64,000 bases of DNA from the NCBI GenBank assembly GCA_046520405.1, contig JBKGHI010000001.1, positions 62,001 through 126,000 on the forward strand. Direction: 5' to 3'. Shown here piece by piece: positions 28,631 through 37,015 of the stretch; within the stretch, counting starts at the first letter, position 1; the number at the start of each line of letters is the position of its first letter. The position numbers and the translations under genes are program-made. Source of the DNA: Myxococcus sp046520405 (GTDB lineage: Bacteria; Myxococcota; Myxococcia; Myxococcales; Myxococcaceae). A model generated the notes under the pieces. That model saw nothing but the letters and a program-made list of their open reading frames with translations, had not been told where the DNA came from and searched no databases.

Positions 28631-28663
28631 AACCTACCTTTGGTAACTTAATGAGGGTAGGTT
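28631..28663. promoter_or_regulatory. Inverted repeat operator before the NQO1-like gene
   Basis: AACCTACC (28631-28638) and GGTAGGTT (28656-28663) are perfect 8-base arms. Inside lies TACC-TTT-GGTA followed by AACTTAATGA. The block is AT-rich in a G+C-rich context and sits 35 bases before the start of the divergently read reductase gene. A redox-sensing HxlR or TetR regulator would fit. Confidence 0.5.
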
Positions 28664-28842
28664 GATTGTCAAGGCAACGCGCGTGTTGTCGCTGTGCCGC
28701 CAATGAATGTCTGTTGTGCCGATGGAAGCGCGGTGCGGCGTCACCGGGAAGTGCAGGTGGGATGCGCCGATTTCGACGCGGGCTGACTGTTCACTTTCTG
28801 TGGCGGAGGTACAATCGCAACTCCCATTCAGGAGGTGCACCG

Positions 28843-29091
28843 ATGCTTCAAAGATGGCTCGTTGTCGCGGGTCTGGCGTTGGGATTGTCCGCCTGTGGTC
28901 CGCAGACGCCTGATGATGCTCCCGTGGTAGGTGAGGTCGAGCAGTCGACCAACTTGCCGGGCCCCACTGCCTGTCACATGGACGGCTGCCCCGCTGGAAT
29001 GTGTGCCGACAGGCAGGTGCAGAGCACGAGCTGCCCGGGGGGCTACATCTTCTACTGCACCCCCATCGCGCCGGGTGTCCGCTGCATCTGA
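28843..29091 (+). CDS. Small Cys-rich lipoprotein, 82 aa
   Basis: ATG 28843 follows a perfect GGAGGT at 28831-28836. The product has a typical signal with lipobox LSAC, then a short acidic linker and a compact domain with six Cys residues (TACHMDGCPAGMCADR, TSCPGGY, FYCTP, RCI), probably three disulfides. No family recognised; small Cys-rich lipoproteins of this kind are frequent in myxobacteria. A strong hairpin at 29126-29150 ends the transcript. Confidence 0.75.
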   Translation: MLQRWLVVAGLALGLSACGPQTPDDAPVVGEVEQSTNLPGPTACHMDGCPAGMCADRQVQSTSCPGGYIFYCTPIAPGVRCI

Positions 29092-29125
29092 GCGAGGCTC
29101 CGTGAGTCGTACCGGGTTGTTGCTG

Positions 29126-29150
29126 GAGGCGCCCGTTTCAGGGGCGCCTC
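29126..29150 (+). terminator. Hairpin terminator
   Basis: GAGGCGCCC (29126-29134) and GGGCGCCTC (29142-29150) form a perfect 9-base stem with a 7-base loop, 35 bases after the small lipoprotein stop. Confidence 0.6.
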
Positions 29151-29272
29151 ACCGCCTCGTGAGCCCGACTGGCAGTGCGTCCCCACCTCGCAAGTAGGCT
29201 GGTGAACGAACGAGGGGCCAGGCCCCGGTTCGAGGCGTTCCATGGCCCGCACACGGGCCTAGAATCGCCCTC

Positions 29273-30532
29273 ATGAAATTTCTCGGTGACTTGGACGAGG
29301 CCTCGCTCGCACGGACGCAGCGGTGCAACCGGCGCCTCACGGACCCGAACCGGCTCCAGGCCATCCGGGAAGCCGGGCTGATGGATACGCCTCAGGAGGA
29401 AGCCTTTGACCGGCTCGCGCGTCTGGCGGCGCAGCTCCTCAATGTCCCCCTGACCATCATGTCCCTGGTGGACGCGGACCGGCAGTTCTTCAAGGCGGAC
29501 TTCGGCTTGCCCTCGCCCTTCCGGGAGACCCGGCAGTTGCCGATTGACGCTTCGCTGTGCCGTTACACGCTCGAGGGCGAGCCCATCATCTCCTCGAACG
29601 CGCCCGCCGACCCGTTCCTGAAGTTCCATCCGTCGACGGGGCCCTGGGGCATCGTGGCCCTCATCGTGCTCCCGTTGATCAACCCGGATGGGCACGTGCT
29701 GGGGACCTTCTGCTGCATCCAGCCCTCGGTGCGCGAGTGGACTGAGCAGGACCACACGGTGATGCGGGAGTTGACCGCGTCCATCATGACGGAGATCAAC
29801 CTCCGCAATCAGATCCAGAAGCTGAAGGCCGAGCAGAACCTCCGGGACACCTTCGTCGCGGCGCTCACCCACGACCTCCGCACGCCCCTGGCGGCGGCGA
29901 AGGTGAGCGTGCAGTTGCTGGGGCGGCGCCATCCGGACCTGCCGAGCCTCCAGACCTCCGTGGCCCGGGTGAACGGGAGCCTGGACCGGGCGGAGCGCAT
30001 GATTCAGAACCTGCTGGACGCAAGCCGCATCAAGGCCGGGAAGCAGGTGGCGCTGGAGATGGGCGCGTGCGACCTCCACGCCGTCACGGCCCAGGCCCTG
30101 GACGAGCTCTCCGCGGTGTACCCGGGACGCTTCGTCCTGCAGGCGGAAGGCGAGTTCAAGATGCGGGCGGATCCGCTCGGACTGCGCCGCATCGTCGAGA
30201 ACCTGGCCTCCAACGCGGCCAAGTACGGCGCGCCCGGCACTCCGATTGAAATCGTGCTCGACCGGAGCGAGCGCCAGGTGGTGCTCCAGGTGCGCAACCA
30301 GGGGACGCCCATCGCCGCGGACGAGTTGCAGACCATCTTCGAGCCGTTCCACCGCGCGCGGTCCGCGACGGAGAGCGCCGAGAAGGGCTGGGGACTGGGG
30401 CTGCCGCTCGTGAGGGGACTCGCCGAAGCGCATGGCGGCAAGGCCTCGGTGACGAGCTCCGCCGAGGAAGGGACCTGTTTCACCATCACCCTCCCGTTGG
30501 ATGTGACGGCGGAGCAGCGGCTCTCGGCTTGA
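29273..30532 (+). CDS. GAF-domain sensor histidine kinase
   Basis: A cytoplasmic sensor kinase of 419 residues with no membrane segment. A GAF domain spans about residues 40-175 (DTPQEEAFDRLARLAAQLL, FFKADFGLP, IDASLCRYTL, GHVLGTFCCI). The dimerisation/phosphoacceptor helix has His200 in THDLRTPLAA, and the ATPase domain shows N-box ENLASNAAKYG and G-box KGWGLGLPLVRGLAE. No response regulator is adjacent, so it is an orphan kinase, as many myxobacterial kinases are. The ligand of the GAF domain is unknown. Start ATG 29273 is supported by the onset of the N-terminal helix conserved in this subgroup. Confidence 0.88.
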   Translation: MKFLGDLDEASLARTQRCNRRLTDPNRLQAIREAGLMDTPQEEAFDRLARLAAQLLNVPLTIMSLVDADRQFFKADFGLPSPFRETRQLPIDASLCRYTLEGEPIISSNAPADPFLKFHPSTGPWGIVALIVLPLINPDGHVLGTFCCIQPSVREWTEQDHTVMRELTASIMTEINLRNQIQKLKAEQNLRDTFVAALTHDLRTPLAAAKVSVQLLGRRHPDLPSLQTSVARVNGSLDRAERMIQNLLDASRIKAGKQVALEMGACDLHAVTAQALDELSAVYPGRFVLQAEGEFKMRADPLGLRRIVENLASNAAKYGAPGTPIEIVLDRSERQVVLQVRNQGTPIAADELQTIFEPFHRARSATESAEKGWGLGLPLVRGLAEAHGGKASVTSSAEEGTCFTITLPLDVTAEQRLSA

Positions 30533-30909
30533 GAGAACGGGCGCTCCGGGCCGACTCAGGCCCGCGGTGCCCCCCCTCGCTCTGGACCTCCCAGGTGGCC
30601 CGGGCAGGTGCTGACGCCTCGGGATTTCAGAATCATTGAAACGCGAGGTGGGTCCGTTCCGATTCGGCGCGATGCCAGACGGCGACGCCCCCGCGTGCCT
30701 TCGCCCTGGCGGCGTTGCAAGACAGTTGGTGGGGCGCGTGGTTGGGCAAGGAAGGCTTTCACTGGAAGACATGCCGTGACATGTCTGTGGCACCTGCGGA
30801 CGCGGTGTTGGGATTGCTGGAAAGCCCAGCGAGCCCCCGTGTCCACCTCCACCGCGTGCCATCTCCGTCGCTTGACACCCGGCGGGGTGCGGGCTACTCC
30901 ATCTGGCCA
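30533..30909. other. Intergenic region upstream of the iron-uptake operon
   Basis: With the palindrome and leader that follow, this makes a 473-base gap. A small hairpin, CGGGCC (30547-30552) with GGCCCG (30559-30564), may terminate the kinase gene. No convincing gene is seen in the rest; frames here lack ribosome sites and domain-like sequence. Confidence 0.4.
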
Positions 30910-30947
30910 TTGCGATTTTGAAAGTGAATGTCAATTTCACATCGCAA
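30910..30947 (+). promoter_or_regulatory. Fur-box-like palindrome
   Basis: TGAAAGTGA-ATG-TCAATTTCA at 30919-30939 is a near-perfect palindrome matching 14 of 21 positions of the extended Fur consensus, flanked by TTGCGAT (30910-30916) and ATCGCAA (30941-30947). It lies about 60 bases upstream of the lipoprotein that heads the uptake operon. The binding protein is inferred; Fur is likely given the downstream genes. Confidence 0.6.
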
Positions 30948-31005
30948 CTGGGTGGCTGAAGCCCAGACGGCGCGCGCAGGCCTGGCCTGCGTGAGGAGAA
31001 AAGCG

Positions 31006-32238
31006 ATGCGTGGCGGAGCACTGAGGTCGGGCAAGGGCAGCTTCTTCCGAGGGCTCGTGGCATGCAGCGCGTTGGTGCTGGGTGCCTGTGAGGACGACAC
31101 GCCGCCCACGCCGGGCCCGACGCCGGAGGAGGGCGAGCTGTACCTGGTCCACTCCGCCGTGGAGACGAACGGTAACCGGGTGAACTACTTCAGCCTGGTG
31201 GGCTCCCTGGACGAGGTGAGGACGCTGGACTACTCGCGCTCGCTGGAAGTGGCGGGCCGTCCCCGGCTGTACGCCGCGCGGGGCGTGGGCTTCTTCGCGA
31301 TTGGCGCTGGCGAGTCCCCCACCATCACGCGTTATGAGGTGCGTGACGGCTCTCTGGTGCCGGGTGCCAGCCTCTCGTTCCAGAACCTCGGTGTCCGTTC
31401 CATGGGCGCCCAGGCCGTGCTCTTCGTGAGCGAGACGAAGGCCTATTACAAGGACGCCTCCCAGGGCCTGGTCATCGTCTGGAACCCGGCGGAGATGGTC
31501 ATCGAGAAGACGCTGTCGCTGCCCGCGGAGTTCACGCGGCAGGGCTACGTCACGGGGCTCAGCCAGTGGGCCAGCCGGGACGGTGAGGCCTTCTTCACGG
31601 TGGGCTGGTCGACGACCACGTATGACGCGGTCCGTCCGGGCACGGCGCTGGTCCGGGTCGACACGGAGACGGACACGCTGAGCTGGGAAGAGGATTCTCG
31701 CTGCCGCGACCTCTCCAAGACGGCCCGCTTGGGTGACACGCTCTACTTCTTCAGCGGGGTCATCAACGGCCTGGGCTACGCGGTCAACGGCACCGGCGAG
31801 GCCGGCCAGCAGGACTGCTACCTGCGCATCTCCCCGGGACAGCAGTCCTTCGACGAAGGCTTCGTCGGCAGCTTCGCCTCCGCGCTGGGGGACGGCAAGA
31901 TTGGCTCCGTCATGGCGGTGACGGAGGACGGCACCGCGTGGCTCCAGGTCGCGGACACCGCCGTCACGCCGACGGCGCCGGGCACCACCTACGCGGAGTG
32001 GTACAGCCGGGGCTGGAGCTGGTGGCAGATTCCCTTCGACACCCAGACCAACCCCACGCGCGTGGGCGGCGAGCCCGGGGCCTACAGCGGCTTCACGCTG
32101 GCCACCGGCTCCAGCTTCTTCGTGAGCCAGGCCTCGGCGGACTACGGGCTGACCTCGCTGGTGGACCTGTCTCCCGCGACGCCCACGGCCGGTGTGTCCT
32201 TCCCGGGCTTCGTCCTGGACGTCGCCCGCATCCGCTGA
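31006..32238 (+). CDS. Propeller-like siderophore-uptake lipoprotein (XusB/DUF4374-like)
   Basis: A lipoprotein of 410 residues; ATG 31006 follows GAGGAG and gives a signal with lipobox LGAC and a Pro/Glu-rich linker. The body is built of repeated beta-blade-like units (GELYLVHSAV, AVLFVSETKAYYKD, IVWNPAEMVI, RLGDTLYFFSG), as in a propeller. A paralogue sharing FVSETKAYY and WNP motifs lies at 63204, also beside a TonB receptor. Size, lipidation and position before PepSY and receptor genes parallel the Bacteroides siderophore-binding lipoprotein XusB (DUF4374). Direct homology is not proven by eye. First gene of a Fur-controlled operon. Confidence 0.7.
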   Translation: MRGGALRSGKGSFFRGLVACSALVLGACEDDTPPTPGPTPEEGELYLVHSAVETNGNRVNYFSLVGSLDEVRTLDYSRSLEVAGRPRLYAARGVGFFAIGAGESPTITRYEVRDGSLVPGASLSFQNLGVRSMGAQAVLFVSETKAYYKDASQGLVIVWNPAEMVIEKTLSLPAEFTRQGYVTGLSQWASRDGEAFFTVGWSTTTYDAVRPGTALVRVDTETDTLSWEEDSRCRDLSKTARLGDTLYFFSGVINGLGYAVNGTGEAGQQDCYLRISPGQQSFDEGFVGSFASALGDGKIGSVMAVTEDGTAWLQVADTAVTPTAPGTTYAEWYSRGWSWWQIPFDTQTNPTRVGGEPGAYSGFTLATGSSFFVSQASADYGLTSLVDLSPATPTAGVSFPGFVLDVARIR

Positions 32239-32245
32239 GGCTCCC

Positions 32246-32272
32246 GCCGCGCGGAACGCCCTTCCGCGCGGC
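32246..32272 (+). terminator. Strong hairpin after the lipoprotein gene
   Basis: GCCGCGCGGAA and TTCCGCGCGGC form a perfect 11-base stem with a 5-base loop, starting 7 bases after the lipoprotein stop and 24 bases before the next start. It may be a partial terminator or mRNA stabiliser that raises lipoprotein output relative to the membrane genes. Confidence 0.5.
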
Positions 32273-32296
32273 CTCGCTGTGCACGAGGTCTTCCGC

Positions 32297-32626
32297 ATGG
32301 ACGTCCTGGCTCCGTCGCTCCTCTGGCTCGGGGTGGTGTGTCTCTACGGCGCGTGGTGGTGCCGGCACATGGGCCGCTGGCCGCGCCTGCTTCGTGCCTG
32401 TCCCTATGTGATGGGGGCGGGTGGGGTGCTCGTGCTCGGTGGCTTCTTCGCCGCGCTCCAGGGGGCCGTCAGCCCCGGCGCCGCGCTGGGCTCGGCCATG
32501 GTGTACGTGATGGCGGCGGGGACGCTGCTGTCCGTCCTGTCGCCCCTGGCGCGCAGGCCGCTGTGGGCCATGGCGCTCCTGCTCCCGGTGGGCCTGGTGC
32601 TGGGCGTGTTGGAGCGCGCATCGTGA
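32297..32626 (+). CDS. Small membrane protein, DUF3325-like
   Basis: A 109-residue protein with three or four hydrophobic helices. ATG 32297 follows GAGGT seven bases upstream. It begins MDVLAPSLLWLGVVCLYGAW and ends in a helix LLLPVGLVLGVL. Position and size match the DUF3325 proteins that accompany PepSY proteins and TonB receptors in iron-uptake operons of Gram-negative bacteria; the family call is by context and general appearance. Its stop overlaps the next start as GTGA (32623-32626), so the two are translationally coupled. Confidence 0.6.
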   Translation: MDVLAPSLLWLGVVCLYGAWWCRHMGRWPRLLRACPYVMGAGGVLVLGGFFAALQGAVSPGAALGSAMVYVMAAGTLLSVLSPLARRPLWAMALLLPVGLVLGVLERAS

Positions 32627-32898
32627 GCGCGGGGGCGCGCCGCCGCCCGGGGGTGACCTGGCTGCTGGCGGCCGTGCTGGGCGCGCCGCTGGCGGCGCTG
32701 CTCGTCTCCCTGGCGCTGCCCGCCGTCGTTCCCGCCTCGTCGGACGTGCGCTACCTGGTGGCCTGCATCGCCGTCATCCCGTTGATGGCGGCCGCTCCCT
32801 GCGCGGCGCTCCTGGCGCGGACGGAGGCCCGTGCGTGGACGGGCATCGGGGTGACGAGCGCGGCGGCGCTGCTCGTCCTCTGGAGGTCGTTCACGTGA
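32623..32898 (+). CDS. Small membrane protein, DUF3649-like
   Basis: A 91-residue protein from GTG 32623 with three hydrophobic helices (VTWLLAAVLGAPLAALLVSL, YLVACIAVIPLMAAAPCAAL, IGVTSAAALLVLW). DUF3649 proteins have this size and normally sit immediately before a PepSY protein, as here. Its start and its stop both overlap neighbours by four bases (GTGA twice), typical of subunits made in step. Role unknown; probably part of an inner-membrane complex with the PepSY protein. Confidence 0.6.
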   Translation: MSAGARRRPGVTWLLAAVLGAPLAALLVSLALPAVVPASSDVRYLVACIAVIPLMAAAPCAALLARTEARAWTGIGVTSAAALLVLWRSFT

Positions 32899-34442
32899 GG
32901 CTCAAGTCGGACACGTATCGCCTCCTCTGGGAGGCGCACGCGTGGGCGGGCGCCGTGGCCTCCGTGCTGCTGGTGGGCATGTTCCTGCTGGGCGTGGCCT
33001 CCCTGTTCCGCCATGAGCTGATGCCCTGGCAGGAGCCGCGGCTGCGGGCGCCCGTGGCCGTCGACGAGGCGCAGACGCTGGCCACGCTCCAGACGTGGCT
33101 GGACGCACATGTGGCCAAGGGCGGGGCCGCCCAGTTGGACGTGGACCTGCCCGCGCCGCACTCGCCATGGCTCCGGCTCGAGTGGAAGGACAAGGGCGAG
33201 CGGACCGCGGTGTGGCTCAACCCGAGCACGGGGGAGCAGGCGCCGGAGCGCAGCGACCTCGGCTACTTCCTGTTCCTGGCGCACTTCCTCTATCCGCTGC
33301 CGGGCGGCATGTTGATGGCCGGCCTGGTGGCCATCGTGCTGCTGCTGGTGGTGGGCACGGGGCTGGTCATCCAGGTGGGCCGCTTCCGCAAGGAGCTGGT
33401 GCGCTTCCGTCCCCGCGAGGCGCTGCGCACCATGTGGGGCGACCTGCACAAGGTGCTCGGCAGCATCGGCCTGCCCTTCCAGGCGGTCATGGCGTGGACG
33501 GCGGCCATCATCTGCATCAACGCCGCGGTCCTCCAGCCGGTGGTGGTGCGCACGGCCTTTGACGGCAACCTGGAGGCGGGGCTGGCCACGCTGGGCTATC
33601 CGCGCGGCGGCAAGGCCTCCAGGCAGCGCGCCGAGGCCCCCCAGGTGGCCACGGTGCTGGCGCAGGCCCGCGCGGTGCTGCCGGGCGTGGGGCACTACCG
33701 CTTCTCCATGCGCAACCTGGGGGACGCGTCGGCGTATGTCGACGTCCGGGGCTATGCGCGCCAGGGGCTCGCCGAGTTCACCACCGTGCGCGTGTCCCGT
33801 CAGGGCGAGCTGCTGCACGTGCGCGACGCCGGGGGGCCCGGAATCACGGCCCAGCTGCTCGAGGGGGCGTACGTACTCCACTCCGGGCTCTACGCGGGCA
33901 TGGGCCTGCGGCTGGCCTATGCGCTGCTGGGCATCTTCAGCGCGCTGTGCGTCGTGACGGGCAACCTCGTGTGGCTGGAGCGGCGCGCGCGGAGCATGCG
34001 CCGCGTGGACATCATCCTCGCGCGAATCACCGCGGGAGGCTGCGGCGGCGCCGCGTTCTCGCTCGCCGCCATCTTCCTGGCCAACCAGTTGCTGCCGGAC
34101 GCGCTGCCGCGCCGGGTGCAGTGGGAGCACGGCATCTTCTTCGGAAGCTGGTGTGCCTGCGTGCTGGGTTCGCTCGCGTATCCGCGCGCGCGGGGCTGGG
34201 CGCAGCAGTTGCTGGCGGTCTCCGGCGGCATCCTGGTCCTGTTGCCCTGGCTGGATGCCTGGCGCAACGCGCGGCGGGTGTTCGACGCTGCGGGCTCGCC
34301 TTATGTGTTCTGCGCGGACCTGGCGCTGGCCGTGCTGGGCGCGTTGTTCCTGGTGTCGGCCTGGGCTGTCGGGCGCATCTCGCCTCGCGACCCCCGGGAT
34401 GCCCGGCTGCCACTGTCGATCCCGGCGCACGAGGGACGGTGA
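32895..34442 (+). CDS. PepSY-TM iron-uptake membrane protein
   Basis: A PepSY_TM family inner-membrane protein of 515 residues starting at GTG 32895 (GGAGG at 32882-32886). It shows the family's first helix with HAWAGAVASVLLVGMF, a periplasmic PepSY region (about 55-140), helix LMAGLVAIVLLLVVGTGLV, the cytoplasmic RPREALRTMWGDLHKVLG loop with conserved His, further helices and a C-terminal four-helix extension. His residues near helix ends could bind haem. Such proteins are thought to reduce ferric siderophores in the periplasm. The TonB receptor follows 55 bases downstream. Confidence 0.83.
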   Translation: MRLKSDTYRLLWEAHAWAGAVASVLLVGMFLLGVASLFRHELMPWQEPRLRAPVAVDEAQTLATLQTWLDAHVAKGGAAQLDVDLPAPHSPWLRLEWKDKGERTAVWLNPSTGEQAPERSDLGYFLFLAHFLYPLPGGMLMAGLVAIVLLLVVGTGLVIQVGRFRKELVRFRPREALRTMWGDLHKVLGSIGLPFQAVMAWTAAIICINAAVLQPVVVRTAFDGNLEAGLATLGYPRGGKASRQRAEAPQVATVLAQARAVLPGVGHYRFSMRNLGDASAYVDVRGYARQGLAEFTTVRVSRQGELLHVRDAGGPGITAQLLEGAYVLHSGLYAGMGLRLAYALLGIFSALCVVTGNLVWLERRARSMRRVDIILARITAGGCGGAAFSLAAIFLANQLLPDALPRRVQWEHGIFFGSWCACVLGSLAYPRARGWAQQLLAVSGGILVLLPWLDAWRNARRVFDAAGSPYVFCADLALAVLGALFLVSAWAVGRISPRDPRDARLPLSIPAHEGR

Positions 34443-34497
34443 ATGTCTCCGTCCCCGGCGCGCGCCTCTCTTCTCTCGCGATTCATGCAGGGCCCCC

Positions 34498-36957
34498 ATG
34501 TCTCTCCCCGTTGAGTCTCCCGCTCGTGCGCGCTCCCTCCTTCGCGGTCACGCGGGGCGGCGCGCCCTGGGCATGTTGGCCCTGGCCGTGGCGGCTCCGG
34601 CGGTAGCGCAGGACGCCGCGCCAGCACCCGCGGTGGAGGCGCGCCCGGCGACGGGAGACATCGCGGGGCAGCTTTCCGCGTGCGACGGCGGAGACCTGGC
34701 GCAGGCCGAGGTGCTGCTCCTGGCGCCGGACGGCGGCACCCAGTCGCCGCGCGTGGATGCACGGCGGCGCTTCCAGGTGACGGGACTGGCGCCGGGTGTC
34801 TACGAGCTGCACGCCTATGTCCCCGGCTGTGAGCCGCAGGCCTACCGCGTCCAGGTGGCCGCGGGGCAGCGCACCGAGGTGGACGCGGTGCTCGGCGAGA
34901 GCGTCAGCCTGGAGACCACCATCGAGGTGACGGGCCGGCAGCTCAGCAAGGGTGAGGAGCGCACCCTGTCCGCCGAGGCCGTCCACGTGGTGGAGCTGAA
35001 GGAAGCCCGCCAACAGACGGCGGACCTGGGCGAGGTGCTCAGCCGCAACAGCGGCGTCAGCGTGCAGCGCAACGGCGGCCTGGGCTCCGCCAGCCGCTTC
35101 TCGCTCAATGGCTTCTCCGGCGAGCAGGTACGCTTCTTCCTGGATGGCGTGCCGCTGGAGCTGGCGGGGTTCGGGCAGGGGCTCGCCAACGTGCCGGTCA
35201 ATCTGCTGAAGCGCGTGGAGGTCTACCGGGGCGTGGTGCCGGTGCGGTTCGGCGCGGACGCGCTGGGCGGCGCGGTCAACCTGGTCTCGTCGGATGGGGA
35301 CGAACCCAGCGGGACTTCCCTGTCTCTGCAAGCGGGCTCCTTCGGAACCTACCGCGGCGCCGTCTCCGGCCAGTACAGGCTGGGCGCCAACGGGCTCTTC
35401 GTGAAGGGCCACGCCTTCGGTGACCTGGCGCAGAACGACTACAACGTGGACGTGCTGGTGGCGGACGACCGGGGCCGACAGCAGGCCGCGCGCGTGCCCC
35501 GCTTCCACGACGGCTTCGTCGCGGGGGGCGCTGGCCTTGAGGTTGGCGTCGTCGACCAGCCCTACGCGGAGCGGCTCAGCCTCCGCGTGTTCGGAACGCG
35601 CTCGCGCAAGGAGTTGCAGCACAACATCGTGATGACGGTGCCCTACGGAGAGGCCCGCTCCGGCGAGTCGAACTACGGGGCCCTGGCGACGTGGGCTCAG
35701 GGGGGGCTGCTGGGCGGTAAGCTGCGCCTGGACGCGGTGGGCGGCTACAGTCGGCGAGACACGGACTTCCGGGACCTGGGGCAGTTCGTCTACGACTGGT
35801 ACGGCAACCCGGGGGTGGTGCGCACTCAGCCGGGAGAGCTGGGCCTCACGCCGTCGGACCAGGTGCTCTGGCAGCACAGCGTGCTGGCCCGCGCGCACGC
35901 GGACTACGAGGTGTCCCAGACGCAGCGCATCCGCTTCTCCTTGTCACCCACCTTCGCGACGCGCCAGGGAGAGGACCGGCTCCGGCGGGGCTCGGGGCAG
36001 CGAGACCCGCTCACCGCGCAGCGGGACCTGCTGACGCTGGTGGGCGGGCTGGAGCACGAGTTGGCGCTGAGCGATGGGCGGGTCAAGAACGTGGCCTTCG
36101 TGAAGGGCTACGTCATGCGCTCGAACTCCGAGGAGGTGCTTCCGGGCAACATCTTCCGGCGGAGTGACCAGTCCAGTGAGCGGGTGGGCGTGGGCGACAG
36201 CCTGCGCGTGTTCCTCCCGCATGGACTGTTGGCGAAGGCGTCGTATGAGTTCGCCACGCGCCTGCCGAGCCCGGATGAGCTGTTCGGCGACGGCGTGCTG
36301 GTGCTCTCCAACCTGGGACTGCGGCCCGAGGTGAGCCACAACGCCAACCTGGAGCTCTCCCTGGACGACTGGCGCACCGGGGCCGGGAGCTTCCGCGGGA
36401 GCGTGGGCGGCTTCGCCCGCTTGGCCGACCAGCTCATCGTGCCCCAGGGGACCGCCGACTCCTTGAGCTACGACAACGTGTACGCGGCGCGCTCGGTGGG
36501 CGTCGAGGCCTCCGCGGGGTGGACGACTCCGGGTGACTGGCTGGCGCTGGATGCCAACGCCACGTGGCAGGACTTCCGCAACGCAGGCGGCGGTGGCGCG
36601 TACGCGGCCTTCAAGGGCGACCGCATCCCCAACCGCCCCTGGCTCTTCGCCAACGCCTCCGCGCGGTTGCAGCGCCGCGCGCTCCTGCAGCCCAGCGACA
36701 CCGCCGCGCTCGTCTTCACCTCGCGCTACGTGCACAGCTTCTTCCGTGGCTGGGAGAGCCAGGGCCTGCGCGAGTACAAGGATGACGTCGACGCGCAGCT
36801 CATCCACACGGCCGCGCTCTCCTATGTCCGGGAGGGCACGCCCACGCTGGGCGGAACGCTGGAGGTGTTCAACTTCACCAACGCCAAGGCCTACGACTTC
36901 TTCGGCGTCCAGCGTCCCGGCCGCACGCTGTCCGTCAAGCTGACGGCGGACTTCTGA
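34498..36957 (+). CDS. TonB-dependent outer-membrane receptor
   Basis: A receptor of 819 residues. After a signal peptide (AVAAPAVAQDA) comes a carboxypeptidase-regulatory-like beta domain (about 50-125: GDIAGQLSACDGGDLAQAEV), then the plug (about 140-255: ETTIEVTGRQLSKGEE, NSGVSVQRNGGLGSASRFSL, FGADALGGAVNLVSS) and a barrel ending KLTADF with terminal Phe. ATG 34498 is used because longer frames overlap the PepSY gene. As the last gene of the Fur-boxed operon and convergent with the siderophore operon, it probably imports that ferric siderophore. It is paralogous to the receptor at 60602. Confidence 0.88.
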   Translation: MSLPVESPARARSLLRGHAGRRALGMLALAVAAPAVAQDAAPAPAVEARPATGDIAGQLSACDGGDLAQAEVLLLAPDGGTQSPRVDARRRFQVTGLAPGVYELHAYVPGCEPQAYRVQVAAGQRTEVDAVLGESVSLETTIEVTGRQLSKGEERTLSAEAVHVVELKEARQQTADLGEVLSRNSGVSVQRNGGLGSASRFSLNGFSGEQVRFFLDGVPLELAGFGQGLANVPVNLLKRVEVYRGVVPVRFGADALGGAVNLVSSDGDEPSGTSLSLQAGSFGTYRGAVSGQYRLGANGLFVKGHAFGDLAQNDYNVDVLVADDRGRQQAARVPRFHDGFVAGGAGLEVGVVDQPYAERLSLRVFGTRSRKELQHNIVMTVPYGEARSGESNYGALATWAQGGLLGGKLRLDAVGGYSRRDTDFRDLGQFVYDWYGNPGVVRTQPGELGLTPSDQVLWQHSVLARAHADYEVSQTQRIRFSLSPTFATRQGEDRLRRGSGQRDPLTAQRDLLTLVGGLEHELALSDGRVKNVAFVKGYVMRSNSEEVLPGNIFRRSDQSSERVGVGDSLRVFLPHGLLAKASYEFATRLPSPDELFGDGVLVLSNLGLRPEVSHNANLELSLDDWRTGAGSFRGSVGGFARLADQLIVPQGTADSLSYDNVYAARSVGVEASAGWTTPGDWLALDANATWQDFRNAGGGGAYAAFKGDRIPNRPWLFANASARLQRRALLQPSDTAALVFTSRYVHSFFRGWESQGLREYKDDVDAQLIHTAALSYVREGTPTLGGTLEVFNFTNAKAYDFFGVQRPGRTLSVKLTADF

Positions 36958-36973
36958 CCCCGCGGCGCGGACG

Positions 36974-37004
36974 CCTCCCCCGCCCACTCATGGCGCGGGG
37001 GAGG
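36974..37004. terminator. Bidirectional terminator between uptake and synthesis operons
   Basis: CCTCCCCCGC (36974-36983) pairs with GCGGGGGAGG (36995-37004) across an 11-base loop, between the convergent receptor and IucC-like genes. Confidence 0.65.
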
Positions 37005-37015
37005 GGCCGCACGCG

